Assembly (NCBI GenBank): GCA_003290465.1
Contig: CP030759.1
Location: 474,672 to 538,671 of the forward strand
Reading direction: 5' to 3'
Length of the DNA stretch: 64,000 nucleotides
From: Candidatus Sumerlaea chitinivorans
Lineage (GTDB): Bacteria; Sumerlaeota; Sumerlaeia; Sumerlaeales; Sumerlaeaceae
Translations under genes and position numbers: made by a program
Part shown: one piece after another, positions 54,274 through 62,802 of the stretch
How the letters are laid out: every line of letters starts with the position of its first letter
Numbering within the stretch: the first letter of the stretch is position 1
Notes under the pieces: generated by a model
What the model was told of the DNA's origin: nothing
The model's input: only the letters and a program-made list of their open reading frames with translations
Databases searched by the model: none

Positions 54274-54537
54274 ATGCCGAAGAACCCGAAACCTTTTGAT
54301 GATGAAGACGAGGAAGATCAGACCGAAGACCGCGGACATTGCCGTGATTGTGTCTATTACGATGTCGACCGCGAGGAGGACGAGGAAATTTCAGACGAAA
54401 CCCTCGCTCCTTGCATTCACCCGGATTTAGAGGAGTACGAACTCATCGTCTCGGGTGATAGCGGTTGCAATTTGTTTGAAGCGTACGAGGAAGAACTCGA
54501 GGACGAAGAAGAGGAAGACGAAGAAGACGAGTACTAA
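54274..54537 (+). CDS. Small acidic protein with a Cys4/His motif, unknown function
   Basis: This 87-residue, very acidic protein (Asp/Glu-rich at both ends) carries four cysteines, C23, C26, C47 and C65, arranged CxxC, CxH, C. They are in HCRDCVYYD, CIHPD and SGCNLFE. This could bind one zinc or iron ion. It has no signal peptide. ATG 54274 is chosen because AAAGGAG lies eight bases upstream; the frame is open to 54205 but that start has no support. I recognise no named family, although short CxxC-CxxP-C proteins recur in bacteria. A strong terminator follows directly, so it is monocistronic. Confidence 0.75.
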   Translation: MPKNPKPFDDEDEEDQTEDRGHCRDCVYYDVDREEDEEISDETLAPCIHPDLEEYELIVSGDSGCNLFEAYEEELEDEEEEDEEDEY

Positions 54538-54569
54538 GCCGAACCCATCCTTCGGCTCCTTACGTTTGA

Positions 54570-54607
54570 GCGCCTGATGTGCTCGCACGTCGGGCGCTTT
54601 TTCTTTT
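54570..54607 (+). terminator. Intrinsic terminator of the small acidic protein gene
   Basis: A 13-bp stem including G-U pairs (54570-54582 with 54585-54597) is followed by TTTTTCTTTT. It lies 32 bases after the stop. Confidence 0.88.
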
Positions 54608-54730
54608 AACCCACTCTTTTCTTACGCCTTACCGATACAGAAAAACGTATAGGCGTGTTGTTTAACAAGATAATAAGCTAATGCAGGTCCGCTCCAGTGT
54701 TTTTCCACAAGCTAGCGCTGGCGACAGAAG

Positions 54731-55462
54731 TCACCGAAAGAATCGGTATTTCAGTAGCGTGGCAACGGCGACGAAGAAGTCGCGGTATCCAATTTTCTTG
54801 CCCTCTTCGAAGGTGCGAGCGCGGTAAACTACGGGCACTTCCACGATTCGCTCGCCTCGGCGGAGGACTTTGGCGGTCACCTCCGGGCAAAATTCAAAGC
54901 GTTGGCACTTCAAATCTAAGGACTGGATTACGTCGCGGCGAAAAGCTTTATAGGCAGTGGCTTCGTCAGTGATGCGTTGTCCGTAAAGCAAGGTAACCAA
55001 CCAGGCGAGGATGTGATTGGCAATCCGGTTTGGGAGTCGCATTCCTTCGATCCGCCCCCGAAAGCGGGAGCCGTAGCAAACGCGCGTTTTCCCTTCCAAA
55101 ATTGGCTGAACAACGCTGAGAATGTCCCGAGGATCGTACTCCATATCCGCATCTTGGATGATGACGACCTCTCCCCGCGCCGCTTTCAGCCCTGTGACGA
55201 TTGCTGCCCCCTTGCCCCGATTGCGCTCGTGATAGAGCACCCGTGTGTCAGGCTTGCGTTCCTCGTTCGAGAGGATTTCGCGAGTGCCGTCGGTGGAACA
55301 GTCGTCCACCAGAATTAACTCCTTGTCGATGGGCAGAGAGCGAACCTCACGCAGAACCGTCGGCAGCAATTCCTGCTCGTTGTAAATGGGAATAATAATG
55401 GAAATCAGGGGCTTTGACGCCATTTCTCCTGGTGGAGCTGTTTGTTCGCGTTTCTCATCCAT
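54731..55462 (-). CDS. GT2-family glycosyltransferase, DPM1-like
   Basis: This 243-residue single-domain GT-A enzyme opens with LISIIIPIYNEQELLPTVL and contains the Asp-Ala-Asp metal motif at 104-106 (IIQDADMEYD). The GKGAAIVTGLKAARGEVV block is also present. Its sequence and length fit the polyprenol-phosphate mannosyl/glucosyl synthase branch without membrane helices. It probably charges a lipid carrier with a hexose for GT-C enzymes, such as the large membrane protein at 19799-22390. The start at 55462 lacks a strong ribosome-binding site; the Met at 55423 is an alternative. Confidence 0.86.
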   Translation of the reverse strand: MDEKREQTAPPGEMASKPLISIIIPIYNEQELLPTVLREVRSLPIDKELILVDDCSTDGTREILSNEERKPDTRVLYHERNRGKGAAIVTGLKAARGEVVIIQDADMEYDPRDILSVVQPILEGKTRVCYGSRFRGRIEGMRLPNRIANHILAWLVTLLYGQRITDEATAYKAFRRDVIQSLDLKCQRFEFCPEVTAKVLRRGERIVEVPVVYRARTFEEGKKIGYRDFFVAVATLLKYRFFR

Positions 55463-55889
55463 GGATCACCACTACTGCGCTGCCTTTCGGTTAGCTCAGC
55501 ATCTCGCACAAGAATTCGCCCGAAGGCAGCACACCATGCCCACGTAAGTAAAGAGGGAATTCGTGCCCTACTTTGCCCAAGAAAGCTGAACACTCCCCGC
55601 AGCTGAATCAACCCCCAAAACACAGTTCCGACACGCGATGGGGTGAGGACTCAGTCAGCAAACCCCCTCCTCAGCAAAAATCCACTAACTAAATAGGGAA
55701 CGATAGCTGTTCTTTTTTGTGGAAAAAGGAATTTTTCGAGAAAATCTCGTGAAATAATGACAAAATCGGTTCTGTTGAGGCTTATGTGCGCGGAAACCCC
55801 TTTCGGTTTTGATTGGGGAAGCAGGTGACACAAAAGCGGAGAATAAAAAGGGACCGATTTAGTACCATATCAAGGAGCGCGAAAATCCC
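55463..55889. other. Divergent intergenic region before the suf operon
   Basis: This is 427 bases between the GT2 gene (-) and the suf operon (+). The right half is AT-rich. A small hairpin CGAGA/TCTCG (55737-55749) and a TGAGGA/TCCTCA inverted repeat (55644-55649 with 55668-55673) are visible. No convincing Rrf2-type operator or -35/-10 pair could be assigned by eye. AGGAG before the ATG at 55890 is the ribosome-binding site. No gene is seen. Confidence 0.4.
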
Positions 55890-56435
55890 ATGATTCGTTT
55901 AACGAAACTCACAGACTACGGATTGGTCATCATGACCCATTTTGCCATGCAGCAGGAGAAGAAGATTCTCAACGCTCGCGACGTGGCAGAATCGGTAGGA
56001 CTGCCTCTGCCGACCGTGAGCAAGCTGCTGAAGGCGTTCGCCCGAAGCGGGCTTCTCACTGCACACCGCGGGGTCCATGGTGGTTACAGCCTGAGTCGAG
56101 GCCCCGAGAAGATCTTACTACCTGAGATCATTGAAATCTTTGAAGGCCCGATCGCGGTGACAGAGTGCCAGGAGGGTGGCGATTCAAATTGTCTGCTCGG
56201 GAAGAAGTGCCCTGTTCGAACGCGGTGGCGTCCAATCAACGAAGCTGTGCGCCGAGCTCTGACACAAGTGACCTTGGCACAGATGGCTGGGCTCGCGCCA
56301 GCGGAGGCAGAGTCGGATAATGGTATTGGAGCTGCCAAAAAGAGCTCTCCAGCGAATCATGGGAATCGCGAAAACTTAGGGGAGGAAAAGAAGCCAGTTC
56401 GTGCAAACGGTGCTTCGCGGGCTTCGAAGCCCTAA
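55890..56435 (+). CDS. Rrf2-family Fe-S-sensing regulator of the suf operon
   Basis: This 181-residue regulator has an N-terminal winged helix (about 1-70, with LPLPTVSKLLKAFARSGLL as recognition helix region). Three cysteines, C93, C101 and C107, are spaced x7 and x5, as expected for an Rrf2/IscR-like Fe-S ligand set. The fourth ligand position (His in IscR) appears to be Arg110, as in the SufR-like SUF assembly regulator branch. A polar C-terminal tail of about 45 residues is added. It is the first gene of the operon, so it likely autoregulates suf transcription in response to cluster supply. Confidence 0.88.
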   Translation: MIRLTKLTDYGLVIMTHFAMQQEKKILNARDVAESVGLPLPTVSKLLKAFARSGLLTAHRGVHGGYSLSRGPEKILLPEIIEIFEGPIAVTECQEGGDSNCLLGKKCPVRTRWRPINEAVRRALTQVTLAQMAGLAPAEAESDNGIGAAKKSSPANHGNRENLGEEKKPVRANGASRASKP

Positions 56436-56486
56436 GCTCAGAACTCCCCGCTGACTAACTGTGATACCGTAAGGAGAACGAGTGCC

Positions 56487-57935
56487 ATGACAACAGACGC
56501 TCGGGACGTTGAATCCCTCGCGCAGCAGGAATATAAGTACGGCTTCGTTACGCCTGTTGAAACGGAGACCGTCCCCAAGGGTCTCAACGAAGACATCATC
56601 CGCATGATTTCGGAGCGGAAGAACGAGCCGGAGTTCTTGCTCGAGTGGCGCCTAAAGGCGTATCGCCACTGGTTGACCATGACAGAACCCCATTGGGCCA
56701 ACGTCAAGTACCCGCCCATTGACTATCAGGACATCTACTATTACGCTGCGCCGAAATCGATCAAGGAGCGACCGAAGAGCCTTGATGAAGTGGATCCTGA
56801 GCTTCTGCGCACGTACGAAAAACTGGGCATTCCGTTGCGCGAGCAAGAAATCTTGGCAGGGGTGGCCGTGGACGCTGTGTTCGATAGCGTTTCGGTTGCC
56901 ACGACCTTCAAGGAGAAACTTGCCGAGTTAGGCATTATCTTCTGCTCGTTCTCTGAGGCAGTTCAGGAACACCCGGAACTCGTGAAAAAGTATCTCGGTT
57001 CCGTGGTGCCGTACACGGATAATTTCTTCGCAGCCCTGAATTCTGCGGTGTTTAGCGATGGCTCGTTCTGCTATGTGCCCAAGGGCGTACGTTGTCCCAT
57101 GGAGCTTTCCACCTACTTCCGAATCAATGCTGCAAAGACGGGCCAGTTCGAGCGGACGCTCATAATCGCGGACGAAGGTGCCTACGTAAGCTATCTCGAG
57201 GGCTGTACCGCCCCCATGCGCGATGAGAACCAGCTCCACGCTGCGGTGGTCGAGCTAATCGCCCACGACAATGCCACGATTAAGTACTCGACGGTCCAGA
57301 ACTGGTACCCAGGCGACAAAGAAGGACGCGGCGGCATCTACAACTTCGTCACGAAGCGGGGAAAGTGTCTCGGCAAGAACTCAAAAATTTCTTGGACCCA
57401 AGTGGAGACAGGCTCGGCAATCACGTGGAAATACCCGAGTTGCATCCTACTTGGCGACAACAGCGTTGGCGAGTTTTACTCCGTTGCCCTGACCAACAAT
57501 CGCCAGCAGGCAGACACCGGGACGAAGATGATTCACATCGGGAAGAATACAAAAAGCACGATCGTCTCCAAGGGCATCTCCGCGGGTTATAGCCAGAATA
57601 CCTACCGCGGCGCTGTGAAAATCATGCGCTCTGCGGAGAACGCCCGGAACTTCTCCCAGTGCGACTCGTTGTTGCTGGGCGATAAATGCGGGGCCCACAC
57701 ATTCCCGTATGTCGAAGTCCAGAATCCAACGGCGACACTCGAGCACGAAGCATCTACCTCGAAGATCGGGGAAGAACAGCTCTTCTATTGCCAGCAGCGC
57801 GGCATCTCAAAGGAGGACGCTGTTTCGATGATTGTGAACGGGTTCTGCAAGGAGGTCTTCCGCGAGCTGCCAATGGAATTTGCCGTCGAAGCCCAAAAGC
57901 TGCTCAGCATTAGCTTGGAGGGCAGCGTCGGCTAA
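56487..57935 (+). CDS. sufB: Fe-S cluster assembly protein SufB
   Basis: This 482-residue SufB scaffold subunit has the usual length. The family core includes [28 protein letters not shown], the region EGCTAPM with the conserved Cys, and the C-terminal NVRHxHxAxxG-like region [17 protein letters not shown]. It forms the SufBC2D complex in the cytoplasm, where the cluster is built. The ATG has AGGAG upstream, and the gene is 52 bases after the regulator. It is followed by sufC. Confidence 0.97.
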   Translation: MTTDARDVESLAQQEYKYGFVTPVETETVPKGLNEDIIRMISERKNEPEFLLEWRLKAYRHWLTMTEPHWANVKYPPIDYQDIYYYAAPKSIKERPKSLDEVDPELLRTYEKLGIPLREQEILAGVAVDAVFDSVSVATTFKEKLAELGIIFCSFSEAVQEHPELVKKYLGSVVPYTDNFFAALNSAVFSDGSFCYVPKGVRCPMELSTYFRINAAKTGQFERTLIIADEGAYVSYLEGCTAPMRDENQLHAAVVELIAHDNATIKYSTVQNWYPGDKEGRGGIYNFVTKRGKCLGKNSKISWTQVETGSAITWKYPSCILLGDNSVGEFYSVALTNNRQQADTGTKMIHIGKNTKSTIVSKGISAGYSQNTYRGAVKIMRSAENARNFSQCDSLLLGDKCGAHTFPYVEVQNPTATLEHEASTSKIGEEQLFYCQQRGISKEDAVSMIVNGFCKEVFRELPMEFAVEAQKLLSISLEGSVG

Positions 57936-58001
57936 CGTTCAACCGTCTCAAAACTGCGAAAAACCAAACTCTAAATTCGCGACAAAAAGGAAGGATAACC
58001 G

Positions 58002-58754
58002 ATGTTAGAGATCCGAAACCTACATGCCACCGTAGAGGGCAAAGAAATTCTGCACGGCGTAGACCTGAAGGTAAATGCCGGCGAAGTCCATGCAATCATG
58101 GGGCCGAATGGTTCCGGCAAGAGTACGCTGGCCCAAATCATCGCTGGGCGCGAGCTCTATGAGGTCACAGAAGGTGAGATCATTTTCAACGGGAAGAATC
58201 TTCTGGAGCTTAGCCCCGAGGAGCGCGCCTGCGAAGGAATCTTCCTTGCCTTCCAATATCCCGTCGAGATTCCCGGCGTCAGCAATACCTATTTCTTACG
58301 GGCGGCGCTCAACGCCATTCGCAAGTATCGGGGCGAGGAAGAACTCGATCCTATGGAATTTCTCGCATTGATTCGTAAAAAGATGAAGTTGCTCAACATG
58401 GATGAAGAACTTCTGCACCGCAGCGTCAACGAGGGGTTCTCCGGCGGTGAGAAAAAGCGCAACGAGATCTTTCAAATGGCCGTTCTCGAGCCAAAACTTG
58501 CGGTGCTGGACGAAACAGACAGTGGTCTCGACATTGATGCGCTTAAGCTGGTGGCAAACGGTGTCAATTCGCTTCGAAGCCCAGAGCGCGCAATGATTGT
58601 GGTCACTCACTACCAACGGCTTCTCGAGTACATTGTACCCGACTATGTGCATGTGCTGGCCAACGGCCGCATCGTGAAATCGGGCGGACGAGAGCTTGCC
58701 CTTGAGCTGGAAGAAAAGGGCTACGGTTGGATCGACGAGACTGTGGCTGTCTGA
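58002..58754 (+). CDS. sufC: Fe-S cluster assembly ATPase SufC
   Basis: This 250-residue ABC-type ATPase of the SUF system is soluble. Walker A is GPNGSGKS at 34-41. The signature region is FSGGEKKRNEIFQM and Walker B is LAVLDETDSGLDIDAL, where the SufC-specific Glu-Thr-Asp-Ser-Gly-Leu-Asp is seen. It drives conformational change in SufB-SufD during cluster assembly. AAGGAAGGATAACC precedes the ATG. Spacing of 66 bases after sufB is unremarkable. Confidence 0.97.
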   Translation: MLEIRNLHATVEGKEILHGVDLKVNAGEVHAIMGPNGSGKSTLAQIIAGRELYEVTEGEIIFNGKNLLELSPEERACEGIFLAFQYPVEIPGVSNTYFLRAALNAIRKYRGEEELDPMEFLALIRKKMKLLNMDEELLHRSVNEGFSGGEKKRNEIFQMAVLEPKLAVLDETDSGLDIDALKLVANGVNSLRSPERAMIVVTHYQRLLEYIVPDYVHVLANGRIVKSGGRELALELEEKGYGWIDETVAV

Positions 58755-58811
58755 GCGCTTCCGGCATGATCCGACGATACTAAGTCGCAAAACGTAGAAG
58801 GATAAGTCCTC

Positions 58812-60152
58812 ATGACGAAGATAGTTAGCGAAAATACGGTGTTTTTCCGGCACTTTTCAGAGTTGCGGGAGACATTTTCTGACCCCGCGTGGTTGGCAGA
58901 CGTGCGGGAATCTGCGATAGCCAGTTTTGATGCTCAGGGCATTCCCACCGTCGCTGACGAAGAGTGGAGGTTCACCAATCTTGCAGAATTTGCTCGAATT
59001 GAGTTTCAGCCCGTACGCCCTGCAAGCATTACTCTTGATCAAGTTGCAACGCTTCCGATTTGGCAAATCGCCTCGCCGCGTTGTGTCTTTGTAGATGGAG
59101 TTTTTTCCCCAGAGCTTTCGGAAGTTTCTAACCTGCCCCAAAGTGTGAAAATCGGTTCGCTTCGCGAGACGATCGCGTCAGGCGTAGATGTTTCTGGACT
59201 GCTTGCCAAGATTGCTCCGGCAGAGACTCGGCCGTTCGTTGCGCTAAATACCGCTCTGTGGCGTGACGGACTTTATGTCCACGCTGAAACGTCTCAAGAG
59301 CGCGAAGTGGTTCCACAACTTTTCGTCATCTACCTCTCGACTGGCCAGACGCCTGCGGGTGCCACGCACATTCGCAATCTGATTATTGTTGAGCGCGGAG
59401 CTAAGCTCAGGCTGGCAGAGGTTTTTTGTGCGCTCACTCCGCAACTTTATTTCACGAATCCCGTGAGCGAGGTCCTGGTCAGCCGGGAAGCAGAATTCGA
59501 GCATTATCGCATCCAGTTGGAAAGTACGGAAGCCTACCACCTGGGAGCTGTCCAAGCACGAGTGGGCGGCCACGCCTCGTACTCGCTCATGGAGGTCGCC
59601 TTGGGCGGGCGCCTTTCTCGATCGGACCTCGGCATCGAGTTCTTCGAGCCAGAATCCGTAGGAATTCTGAATGGCTTGTTCTTCTTAGGCGGATCCCAGC
59701 ACGCTGACTTCCACACGGTCATTGATCACGCCAAACCCTATTGCGAAAGCCACGAATTGGTGAAGGGGATTCTTCGTGATCATGCGCGAGGGGTTTTCAA
59801 TGGAAGGATTATTGTGCGCCCCGACGCTCAACGCACCAATGCAAAGCAGACCAACAAAAACCTTTTGCTGTCGCGGACCGCGCTTGTGAACACGAATCCC
59901 CAGCTTGAGATTTTTGCGGATGACGTGAAATGCACGCACGGTGCAACGGTAGGCCATCTGGACGAGACGCAGCTCTTCTACTTGCGCGCGCGAGGGATTT
60001 CGGAGCAAGCCGCACGCAGCCTCCTCACCTATGCTTTCGCAAACGACGTGTTGCGTCGGATCGCAATTCAGCCTCTACGCGAATTGCTGGAAAGTGAAAT
60101 CCTCGCGGTTGAACATATGCGTGTGGATGCCGACCTCTTGGAGGCGCTATAA
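58812..60152 (+). CDS. sufD: Fe-S cluster assembly protein SufD
   Basis: This 446-residue SufD homologue is a beta-helix partner of SufB. The C-terminal core ends with DVKCTHGATVGHLDETQLFYLRARGI, containing the conserved CxHG motif with the His required for iron acquisition. The DHAKPYCESHELVKGIL block is also characteristic. It is less conserved at its N-terminus than SufB, as usual. The stop overlaps the sufS ATG by one base (TAATG), so the genes are translationally coupled. Confidence 0.95.
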   Translation: MTKIVSENTVFFRHFSELRETFSDPAWLADVRESAIASFDAQGIPTVADEEWRFTNLAEFARIEFQPVRPASITLDQVATLPIWQIASPRCVFVDGVFSPELSEVSNLPQSVKIGSLRETIASGVDVSGLLAKIAPAETRPFVALNTALWRDGLYVHAETSQEREVVPQLFVIYLSTGQTPAGATHIRNLIIVERGAKLRLAEVFCALTPQLYFTNPVSEVLVSREAEFEHYRIQLESTEAYHLGAVQARVGGHASYSLMEVALGGRLSRSDLGIEFFEPESVGILNGLFFLGGSQHADFHTVIDHAKPYCESHELVKGILRDHARGVFNGRIIVRPDAQRTNAKQTNKNLLLSRTALVNTNPQLEIFADDVKCTHGATVGHLDETQLFYLRARGISEQAARSLLTYAFANDVLRRIAIQPLRELLESEILAVEHMRVDADLLEAL

Positions 60153-61420
60153 TGGCAGGGCAGAAAGCGTCGATGCACATTTTTGAGACCACGCTTTCGG
60201 ATATTTTGGATGTTGAGCGTATTCGCCAGGATTTCCCGATCCTGCAACGCTCGATTCGCAGCAAGCCGCTTGTTTATCTGGACAATGGAGCCACGACCCA
60301 AAAACCACGATCAGTGATCGATGCCATCACACGCTACTATGAGCATGAAAATGCCAACATCCACCGGGGTGTGCATTTCCTCAGCATGGTGGCCACAGAA
60401 GCGTACGAAGAGGCGCGGGAGAAGATCCGTCGCTTCCTAAATGCGGCCGAAAGCCGCGAAATCGTTTTTGTGCGAGGTGCCACCGAGGCCATCAATCTCG
60501 TGGCACAAACCTACGGGAAAGCAAACGTGCGAAGTGGGGACGAGGTTCTTGTGAGTGCTATGGAGCACCACTCGAACATCGTGCCGTGGCAATTGCTTTG
60601 CGAGGAGAAAGGCGCCCACCTGCGGGTAATTCCGATGAATGACCGTGGGCAGCTTGTGATGTCTGCACTTGATGAGCTACTTACCCCGCGCACGCGTATC
60701 GTGGCCATTACACACATCTCGAATGCCTTGGGCACGGTGAATCCCGTCAAAGAGATCGTCGAATTGGCCCATGCTCGCGGGGTCCCGGTGTTAGTGGATG
60801 GAGCACAGGCTGTCGGCCATATGCGGGTAAACGTCCGTGACCTTGGCTGTGATTTCTATGTGCTTTCGGGACACAAAATGTTTGGCCCCACCGGAATCGG
60901 TGTCCTTTACGCAAAAGCCGAACTACTGAACGCCATGCCACCCTATCAGGGGGGAGGTGACATGATTAGTTCAGTAACATTCGAAAAGACCACCTACAAT
61001 GAGATCCCGTATAAATTTGAGGCTGGCACCCCACACATTGCCGGTGCAATTGGTTTAGCAGCGGCGATCGAGTATCTTGAACAAATTGGCATGGAGCGAA
61101 TCACTGCCTATGAGCAGAAGCTGCTGCAGTACGCTACGCATGTGCTGTCCGAGTTCCCGGGGATTCGGATCATCGGAGAAGCAGAGCACAAGGCTGCCCT
61201 GATAAGTTTCCTGCTCGATGGAGTCCATCCCCACGACGTGGGCACAATCTTGGACCAAGAGGGAATTGCGGTGCGCACGGGGCATCATTGCGCGCAACCA
61301 GTGATGGAGCGCTTTGGCGTTCCGGCGACAGTGCGGGCCTCCTTTGCTTTTTACAATACAATGCACGAAGTTGATATACTTGTGAATGCATTAAGCAAAG
61401 TGTACGAGGTCTTTCGATAA
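60152..61420 (+). CDS. sufS: Cysteine desulfurase SufS
   Basis: This 422-residue PLP enzyme takes sulfur from cysteine, leaving alanine. The PLP lysine is K242 in SGHKMFGPTGIGVLY and the persulfide cysteine is C380 in GHHCAQPVMERF. LDNGATTQKP is the start of the family core, so an N-terminal extension of about 45 residues precedes it. This is a group II (SufS-type) desulfurase, expected to pass its persulfide to SufU encoded immediately downstream (two bases between genes). Confidence 0.97.
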   Translation: MAGQKASMHIFETTLSDILDVERIRQDFPILQRSIRSKPLVYLDNGATTQKPRSVIDAITRYYEHENANIHRGVHFLSMVATEAYEEAREKIRRFLNAAESREIVFVRGATEAINLVAQTYGKANVRSGDEVLVSAMEHHSNIVPWQLLCEEKGAHLRVIPMNDRGQLVMSALDELLTPRTRIVAITHISNALGTVNPVKEIVELAHARGVPVLVDGAQAVGHMRVNVRDLGCDFYVLSGHKMFGPTGIGVLYAKAELLNAMPPYQGGGDMISSVTFEKTTYNEIPYKFEAGTPHIAGAIGLAAAIEYLEQIGMERITAYEQKLLQYATHVLSEFPGIRIIGEAEHKAALISFLLDGVHPHDVGTILDQEGIAVRTGHHCAQPVMERFGVPATVRASFAFYNTMHEVDILVNALSKVYEVFR

Positions 61421-61422
61421 TC

Positions 61423-61884
61423 ATGAGCGACCTGCGGGATTTATACCAAGAGGTTATCCTCGACCACACAAAGCGCCCACGCAATCGGCGCCCACTGGAA
61501 GATGCACAACATGTTGCGGAGGGGCGAAATCCGCTGTGTGGCGATCACGTGAAAATTTACATTAAGAAAGACGGGGACCGCATTGGCGAGGTCACCTTTG
61601 AAGGTGGTGGGTGTGCAATTTCAACAGCCTCTGCCTCACTCATGACACAGGCTGTGAAAGGGAAGACTGTTGAGGAAGCGCTCGAGCTTTTTGAGAAATT
61701 CCACGATCTTGTGACTGGGAAATTATCGGATGAGGAGTTTGAGGAAAAGCTGGGCAAGCTGCTCGTGTTTTCCGGGGTATGCGAGTACCCAGTCCGCGTG
61801 AAATGTGCCACACTACCTTGGCACACTCTGAAGGCGGCAATCGAAGGGGCAAAGGATCCTGTCTCGACTGAGAACGAAGCGTGA
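61423..61884 (+). CDS. sufU: SufU-type sulfur transfer / scaffold protein
   Basis: This 153-residue protein is IscU-like, with cysteines C39 (NPLCGD), C64 (GGGCAIS) and C128 (VKCATL) and Asp41. The insertion between C64 and C128 and the SufS-next-door position identify the SufU branch. SufU binds zinc and receives the persulfide from SufS in Gram-positive-type systems. Its presence in a diderm suf operon replaces the SufE role. No sufE is present in the operon. Confidence 0.94.
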   Translation: MSDLRDLYQEVILDHTKRPRNRRPLEDAQHVAEGRNPLCGDHVKIYIKKDGDRIGEVTFEGGGCAISTASASLMTQAVKGKTVEEALELFEKFHDLVTGKLSDEEFEEKLGKLLVFSGVCEYPVRVKCATLPWHTLKAAIEGAKDPVSTENEA

Positions 61885-62003
61885 TCCCGCGACAAGGTTC
61901 ACGTGACCAACTTTCCTCTAAACCAAGATTGCGTGAACTCACGAAGGTATTACGGAATTTCGTGGAATCCAATGTGCACCAAGGATGTTGAGGTGACTCT
62001 GTC

Positions 62004-62453
62004 ATGATCGAAAAGCCCATGGATAACAATTCTCCAGTGTCTGCTGCCGAGCAATCGCCTACAAGTGCTGCCCAGACTCAAAACGATGCCGAATCTCCTT
62101 GTCGTGCAAATTCGGAGGTGTCGGGTACTTCAGATGCGAAGATTGATCCTGACGCCCTACGGCAGAAAATCATTCAGGTGCTTCACACGGTCTATGATCC
62201 CGAGATCCCGGTGGACATTTGGGAATTGGGGTTAGTTTATCAGCTTTCGGTCACCGAAGAAGGCGACGTTTATGTCCAAATGACATTGACCTCGCCGATG
62301 TGTCCTGTAGCGGGCTCCCTTCCACCCGAAGTCGAGGCAAAGGTGCGCGGTGTGGAAGGGGTGCGAAATGTCCGGGTGGAGCTGACGTGGGAACCCCCTT
62401 GGAATATGGCGATGATGTCGGAGGCTGCCCGCCTCAAGCTTGGCTTCATGTAA
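62004..62453 (+). CDS. sufT: SufT-like DUF59/MIP18 Fe-S maturation protein
   Basis: This 149-residue protein has a low-complexity Ser/Ala/Asp N-terminal extension of about 45 residues and a DUF59 core. The core contains VYDPEIPVDIWELGLVY and the conserved TSPMCPVAG Cys block, then VRVELTWEPPWNMAMMSEAARLKLGF. DUF59 proteins (SufT, MIP18) help in late Fe-S cluster delivery. It is the last gene of the operon, 119 bases after sufU; the ATG has GAGGTG upstream. Some bacteria keep the same suf-sufT order. Confidence 0.92.
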   Translation: MIEKPMDNNSPVSAAEQSPTSAAQTQNDAESPCRANSEVSGTSDAKIDPDALRQKIIQVLHTVYDPEIPVDIWELGLVYQLSVTEEGDVYVQMTLTSPMCPVAGSLPPEVEAKVRGVEGVRNVRVELTWEPPWNMAMMSEAARLKLGFM

Positions 62454-62802
62454 CTGTGGGTACACACGAAGCGAAGCGGTCGCCACGTCACAGCACAGTC
62501 TCCCGTCCGTACAATTTTACCTTATGAGGCTGTCTTGCTATCTTGATCTCTCCCATCCTCGCTGTGGCAGATTGTTCGTTCAGACGTTCGGCGTTCGTCT
62601 CAGACAAGGTGAACTACGAAAAATCTGCCTTGTCCTCAGCAAAAGGGGAGCGGCGGCAGGGGTGAGAAATGAAATCAGGGAGCTGCATCTTTTGCAGCCC
62701 CCTGACGTTGGGAAAGGTCGATTCGCTTCTATCTAATTATTTGCCACGTCGAACCACTCGCTGGGCAGTGCCTCCAAGTAGCTAATTGGAATGACGCCAG
62801 CG
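62454..62802. other. Intergenic region between sufT and the redoxin gene
   Basis: This is 349 bases between convergent genes. It contains one long hairpin (separate entry) and no credible gene. Small overlapping frames lack protein-like features. Confidence 0.5.
62664..62704 (-). terminator. Probable intrinsic terminator of the redoxin gene
   Basis: CAGGG-A-GCTGCA (62676-62687) pairs with TGCAGC-C-CCCTG (62693-62704), leaving one A-C mismatch. On the minus strand it is followed by ATTTCATTTCTC. The tail is only moderately U-rich, and the hairpin is about 100 bases after the stop, so the call is tentative. Confidence 0.55.
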
